Below, piece by piece: positions 60,588-64,000 of a DNA stretch of 64,000 bases; within the stretch, counting starts at the first letter, position 1; every line of letters starts with the position of its first letter. The notes under the pieces were generated by a model, which saw only the letters and a list, made by a program, of their open reading frames with translations, was not told the DNA's origin and ran no database searches. This DNA comes from Bacillota bacterium (GTDB lineage: Bacteria; Bacillota; SHA-98; Ch115): positions 1-64,000 of the forward strand of contig JABLXA010000015.1 of assembly GCA_013178415.1 (NCBI GenBank), read 5' to 3'. The translations under genes and the position numbers were made by a program.

Positions 60588-62108
60588 GTGAATTGCGTCA
60601 GCACTTTGGCCCTCGTGTTATCCTCGCTCCTTCCTATTCTCTGGTTAGCCTGCGCGCTCATAACTCGAGTCGTGAAGATTCCTATCGCCTGTTTGATTTC
60701 TCTCTTTTTTGCCTCATTTGGCGGTCTCGTCATCTGGCATATGCCGATTTCCATTTTCTTCTGGTCGGTGCTGGACGGAGTGGCCTTTGCCATATGGCCT
60801 ATACTATGGGCGGTATTTTCAGCACTCTTTGCCTACCAGGTGACATGTGTAACCGGAGCGATAGATGGAATCAAGGAGAGCCTGGCCCGTATATCAGATG
60901 ATCGCGCCATCCAGGCCATAGCCCTGGCCTTTTGCTTCGGGGCCTTGCTGGAAGGTGTGGCCGGATTCGGCACCTCTGTGGTAATTCCTGCCGCTCTGTT
61001 AGTTTCAATGGGCTTTGCGCCTTATAGCGCCGCGCTGACGTCTCTACTGGCAAACACCGTCCCGGTAGTCTATGCCGCCGTAGGAATACCCATTATCGCC
61101 CTCGGGAGAGTTACCGGACTTTCCGTCGCGTCTTTGACCCGTTCTATCGCAATTCAGCTCCTTCCGATCGCGATAGTGGTCCCTGTTGTCATTGCACTGG
61201 TGCTGAAAACACCGCCTGTCCGTCTCGGCCCTGCGGTGGGCGCAGGCCTCGTATTCGGACTCACTCAGACCCTTGTTGCATGGCACATAGGGCCAGAGCT
61301 CCCGGCCATCCTTGCCCCCCTCGTCACCTTGGTTTTCTTGATAATATATACGAGACTGGCGGAGCCAAAACTCCCATATCAGCCCCGGCTGTCATCAGCT
61401 GGCAGTCTGAAATTTCTTGGTTGCTGGGCTCCCTATATACTCCTTGTGATTCTTGTCCTTGTTACGCGCCTTGTCCCAGACCTACGCGGGATTCTCACCA
61501 GCAAGCCATTCTTATGGGTTTTTCCCGAAAAGGCTATTGGGAAGACGATAACCCTCGACATTCTCTATACCCCCGGTAGCCTTATATTTTTGTCAACCAT
61601 TCTTGGCGGACTCTTCATTGGCGCGCGGCTTTACAGTTTCAAGAAGGCCTTCGCAAATGCAGCAGTCCAGGTTGTCCCTACCATAATGCTCACAATTTCC
61701 ATGGTCACCATGGCGAATGTCATGTCATCTGCCGGCATGACCAGCTTCCTGGCAAGACAGCTCGCCAGCTCCTTGGGAAACTGGTTCCCCCTTCTTTCTC
61801 CTGCTGTAGGGGCTCTTGGGACATTTCTCGCCGGGAGCGATACAGCCTCAAACGTGCTTTTTGGCAACCTACAGGTCAGCACCGCGGGCAGCATAGGAGC
61901 CTCCACGATATGGCTGGCAGCCGCGAATGCTACCGGCGCGACTGGCGGGAAGCTCCTCTCGTTGCAAAATCTCACCCTTGCAGCCTCAGGCATAGGGAGG
62001 CCCGGGGAGGAGGCCACCCTCCTCAGGCGCACAGTGTTCTACTGCCTCGCATATTTGATATTCCTTGGTTTGATTGTCTATATTGGATCTATGGGCATTT
62101 CCGGCTGA
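60588..62108 (+). CDS. L-lactate permease family transporter
   Basis: A 506-residue protein with about twelve helices. CFGALLEGVAGFGTSVVIPAA near residue 120 is the hallmark of the LctP/LldP family, and LAGSDTASNVLFGNLQ near 407 is also conserved. It imports lactate (or glycolate) with protons. The GTG start has GGGAGATTTG upstream. No lactate dehydrogenase is nearby. The tRNA-Pro gene precedes it. Confidence 0.88.
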   Translation: MNCVSTLALVLSSLLPILWLACALITRVVKIPIACLISLFFASFGGLVIWHMPISIFFWSVLDGVAFAIWPILWAVFSALFAYQVTCVTGAIDGIKESLARISDDRAIQAIALAFCFGALLEGVAGFGTSVVIPAALLVSMGFAPYSAALTSLLANTVPVVYAAVGIPIIALGRVTGLSVASLTRSIAIQLLPIAIVVPVVIALVLKTPPVRLGPAVGAGLVFGLTQTLVAWHIGPELPAILAPLVTLVFLIIYTRLAEPKLPYQPRLSSAGSLKFLGCWAPYILLVILVLVTRLVPDLRGILTSKPFLWVFPEKAIGKTITLDILYTPGSLIFLSTILGGLFIGARLYSFKKAFANAAVQVVPTIMLTISMVTMANVMSSAGMTSFLARQLASSLGNWFPLLSPAVGALGTFLAGSDTASNVLFGNLQVSTAGSIGASTIWLAAANATGATGGKLLSLQNLTLAASGIGRPGEEATLLRRTVFYCLAYLIFLGLIVYIGSMGISG

Positions 62109-62257
62109 ATGCTGGGTGATTTACCCCGAAGATGGACGCTATCATTTCACTCTTCTGATGGTGCCGCCGAGACAGAATGAAGATGTGCGTTCTTTTTTGG
62201 TCTGAGCAAATAAGGTCTTGAAGGAAATAATTGCTGTATGTCGAATTTGATGTAATC

Positions 62258-62905
62258 ATGGAGAAGCTGATCAGGCACATTGTTTCGGCACTTGACAAGA
62301 ATCTTTCGCTGACCCAGGACCAGCGGGAAGTCACGGAATACGCATTATATAACATTTTCTTGACAACCGGGATTTTGTTGGCAGTAACAGCGGGCGGTAT
62401 GCTGCTCGGGGCTTTGCCAGAGGCAACGGCGGCACTTGTGACCGGCTCGGTATTTCGTTGGAGCACCGGTGGAGTTCATTGCTCTACACCCTATCGGTGT
62501 ATGCTGGTCTCCGCTACTTTACCGCTAATCGTGGCGCTTATCTCCAGAAAAGCAGGTACTCTCTTCCTCGCCGATCCTGGATCTATGGCTCTTCTGCCCG
62601 GGATTATCCTATTTGTATTATCTGGTGTCATCATTTACGTATATGCTCCAGCAGAGACTGAGAATAAGCGCATCTCGCCCCGGCAGCGACCGAAATTACG
62701 CTTCTGGGCTTATGTTACCCTGATGATATGGGCAGCGGCTATGGTACTTTTTTATCGGCAGGGGAAATTGACACTGGTCGTCGCAAGCTGCCTGGGTATC
62801 ATATGGCAGATGCTGAGTGTGGCGCCGGCCGGCCATCGCATGTTTACCAGAATTGAGGCGGTTTTCGACTATCTTGAAAGGTCAACTCGAAGGGGGGGTA
62901 ATTGA
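62258..62905 (+). CDS. agrB: AgrB-like peptide-processing membrane protease
   Basis: About 215 residues with several membrane helices. The catalytic pair of the family is present: the His in GGVHCSTPYRC near residue 73, then Cys seven residues later. AgrB cuts the C-terminal tail from AgrD and forms the thiolactone ring. ATG at 62258 is assumed by analogy; a TTG at 62231 near AAGGAAAT would add nine residues. agrD starts two bases after the stop. Confidence 0.85.
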   Translation: MEKLIRHIVSALDKNLSLTQDQREVTEYALYNIFLTTGILLAVTAGGMLLGALPEATAALVTGSVFRWSTGGVHCSTPYRCMLVSATLPLIVALISRKAGTLFLADPGSMALLPGIILFVLSGVIIYVYAPAETENKRISPRQRPKLRFWAYVTLMIWAAAMVLFYRQGKLTLVVASCLGIIWQMLSVAPAGHRMFTRIEAVFDYLERSTRRGGN

Positions 62906-62906
62906 C

Positions 62907-63029
62907 ATGAAAAAGCTGATCCTCAGCGCCATAGTGGCCAGCCTGGCAGTCATCGCTTCTGCTTCCGTGGCGGGGGCGTGCTGGCTGTGGGGGTACCAAC
63001 CAAAGACTCCCGCATGTCTGGAGAAGTAA
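62907..63029 (+). CDS. agrD: AgrD-like cyclic lactone autoinducer precursor
   Basis: A 40-residue peptide: amphipathic leader MKKLILSAIV and on, core GACWLWG, then the recognition tail YQPKTPACLEK. This fits the clostridial cyclic lactone autoinducer family, where C-x4 is closed as a thiolactone before a (H/Y)QPxxP tail. By alignment with the Clostridium perfringens peptide the ring would be C-W-L-W-G; the exact cut is inference. GGGGGGG inside the end of agrB is the ribosome site. Confidence 0.85.
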   Translation: MKKLILSAIVASLAVIASASVAGACWLWGYQPKTPACLEK

Positions 63030-63098
63030 TCTGAGTTACATAGCTTTATGGGGTTCTAAGGCCGGCCCAGTGCCATTTGTTCTCGGGAGTGTTGTAAA

Positions 63099-63587
63099 AT
63101 GAGTAATAAGTTGCTAGTTTGGATACTGTTTGCGGTCCCAGACGGTCTGATGATGGTTATAGCAGGGTTGGGACTCTTAGGCATAAGAAGACCATTTAGA
63201 AAAATGATGCTGGTAGGATTTTTAGTGGGGACAGCGACCATGGTTTTTCGATCATGGCTACCATGGGGCTACCACGTGCCCATAGTTTTGTTTTTTTATT
63301 GCATTCTGATGGTCTTGCTGCTTGATGTATCGATAAAGACATCCATATTAGCTTGTTTCATTGCTTCCGTACTTGTCAACCTAGGCCAACTATTAGTTGC
63401 GCTTCCAATCCTTAAGGCTACAGGATTGATGTTTGAGAAAACACTGTCTAATACTTGGCTCCATATAGGATACGGCTGGCTCGGTGAGAGCATAATCTTC
63501 TTATGCAGCATATTTGTCATGGTACGGAGGAGTGTACTGATTCCGGTCCCGGAATCAGAATATCCGCGAGGTGCTAATAATTCGTGA
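63099..63587 (+). CDS. Multi-helix membrane protein of an Agr-like locus
   Basis: A 162-residue protein with about five helices and short loops, resembling the sensor half of AgrC-type kinases but without a kinase domain. It starts MSNKLLVWILF with CGGGAG nine bases upstream. Its stop overlaps the next gene's GTG (GTGA), so the two are translationally coupled and may form a split receptor. The role is inferred from position. Confidence 0.6.
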   Translation: MSNKLLVWILFAVPDGLMMVIAGLGLLGIRRPFRKMMLVGFLVGTATMVFRSWLPWGYHVPIVLFFYCILMVLLLDVSIKTSILACFIASVLVNLGQLLVALPILKATGLMFEKTLSNTWLHIGYGWLGESIIFLCSIFVMVRRSVLIPVPESEYPRGANNS

Positions 63588-64000
63588 AGGATAAGATCAA
63601 AGGTCTTAATGAGGTCCCTTCCGAGTTTATAGTGATAATTGGGATCCTGACATGTGCCCTATTCCTGGGGAATGCCATGATCTTTCGCTTCCGTTTTGCA
63701 TCTTTGATGGGGAACATAACTGACGATTCGCTATTCTATGCTATCTTCTTATGTGTCTTGATCGCCTGTTCACTCCTCATGATAATGATGCGCGGCCGGA
63801 TGCTCGAGGAGCTGCGGGCTAACTACGAGAAGTTGATGTTGAGCAGGATGTATGAAGAGCGGTTTCGCCTGATCATCGATAACGCTCCCATAGGGATGGC
63901 CGTAGTGACGCCTGATGATGAGATCCTCCATGTGAATCAGGTATTATGCGATATGCTCGGCTATACGCCCGAAGAATTGCTCGGTCGCAAATTCGGTGAT
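63584..64000 (+). CDS. PAS-domain membrane sensor protein, cut by the window end
   Basis: At least 139 residues are visible. Two membrane helices (about residues 14-35 and 55-75) are followed by a short coiled stretch and a PAS domain (FRLIIDNAPIGMAVVTPDD, then LGYTPEELLGRKFGD). The output domain (histidine kinase, GGDEF or other) is beyond the window. GTG at 63584 overlaps the preceding stop. Being coupled to an Agr-like set, it is the likely signal receiver or its cytoplasmic arm. Confidence 0.7.
   Translation, partial: MKDKIKGLNEVPSEFIVIIGILTCALFLGNAMIFRFRFASLMGNITDDSLFYAIFLCVLIACSLLMIMMRGRMLEELRANYEKLMLSRMYEERFRLIIDNAPIGMAVVTPDDEILHVNQVLCDMLGYTPEELLGRKFGD

Overview
The window reads as a chromosomal segment of an endospore-forming member of the Bacillota (Firmicutes) that probably has an outer membrane. 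Spore formation is indicated by two alpha/beta-type small acid-soluble spore proteins (47738-48055, 48196-48531) and a SpoVB-like flippase (32754-34232). Clostridia-like traits are a T-box riboswitch, an Agr-type peptide system, a CsoR/CstR regulator with its G-tract operator, and frequent GTG/TTG starts behind strong GGAGG sites. An outer membrane is inferred from a secreted beta-barrel protein ending in Phe (14002-14940) inside a Fap-like amyloid cluster. Base composition is near 50 % GC. I cannot name the species; Limnochordia- or Hydrogenispora-like diderm spore formers are a guess.

Layout. 1-6410: metallo-hydrolase, SDR, a cluster of three tRNA genes (Gly, Cys, Val) on the minus strand, then a glycerophosphodiesterase overlapping a very large GH106-like glycosidase. 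6577-9901: polysaccharide deacetylase, then an ArsR/SmtB repressor with a Zn/Cd-exporting P-type ATPase. 10263-14940: a sigma-54 activator, a consensus -24/-12 promoter, and a Fap-like set (two amyloid-repeat proteins, a C39 peptidase and an outer-membrane barrel). 15349-19800: gene remnants, then a T-box leader with leuA and cimA (leucine, and isoleucine through citramalate). 19765-27415: minus-strand transporters and an acetyltransferase, an NDP-sugar synthase, a catalytic/non-catalytic M16 protease pair, and an ArgA-like acetyltransferase.

27485-32503 is a complete pst operon (S, C, A, two B subunits, PhoU) behind a Pho-box-like promoter; the two ATPases carry complementary motif defects. 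32754-38094 holds SpoVB, an unknown protein, a 32-residue secreted peptide with its own promoter, and two HD-GYP proteins. 38232-41929 has envelope sugar genes preceded by hairpins with a conserved loop. 41997-42614 is a non-coding array of about fifteen degenerate palindromes at a 31-33 bp period. 42671-47606 resembles a flavin-based extracellular electron transfer locus (polyprenyl diphosphate synthase, ApbE, double FMN-binding protein, and divergently an NDH-2 fused to a DoxX-like membrane domain).

47738-50684 holds SASPs, a CstR-like regulator with an anchored thioredoxin, an FmdB zinc ribbon and DedA. 50706-55580 is a livKHMGF branched-chain amino acid importer. 55732-60545 has a PlsY variant, an AMIN/amidase_3 hydrolase, murI-rph-rdgB and tRNA-Pro. 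The window ends with lactate permease and an Agr-like quorum-sensing set (agrB, agrD, a membrane protein, and a PAS sensor cut by the window edge). Themes that recur are envelope construction, peptide signalling and cyclic-di-GMP turnover, but any link between them is inference.
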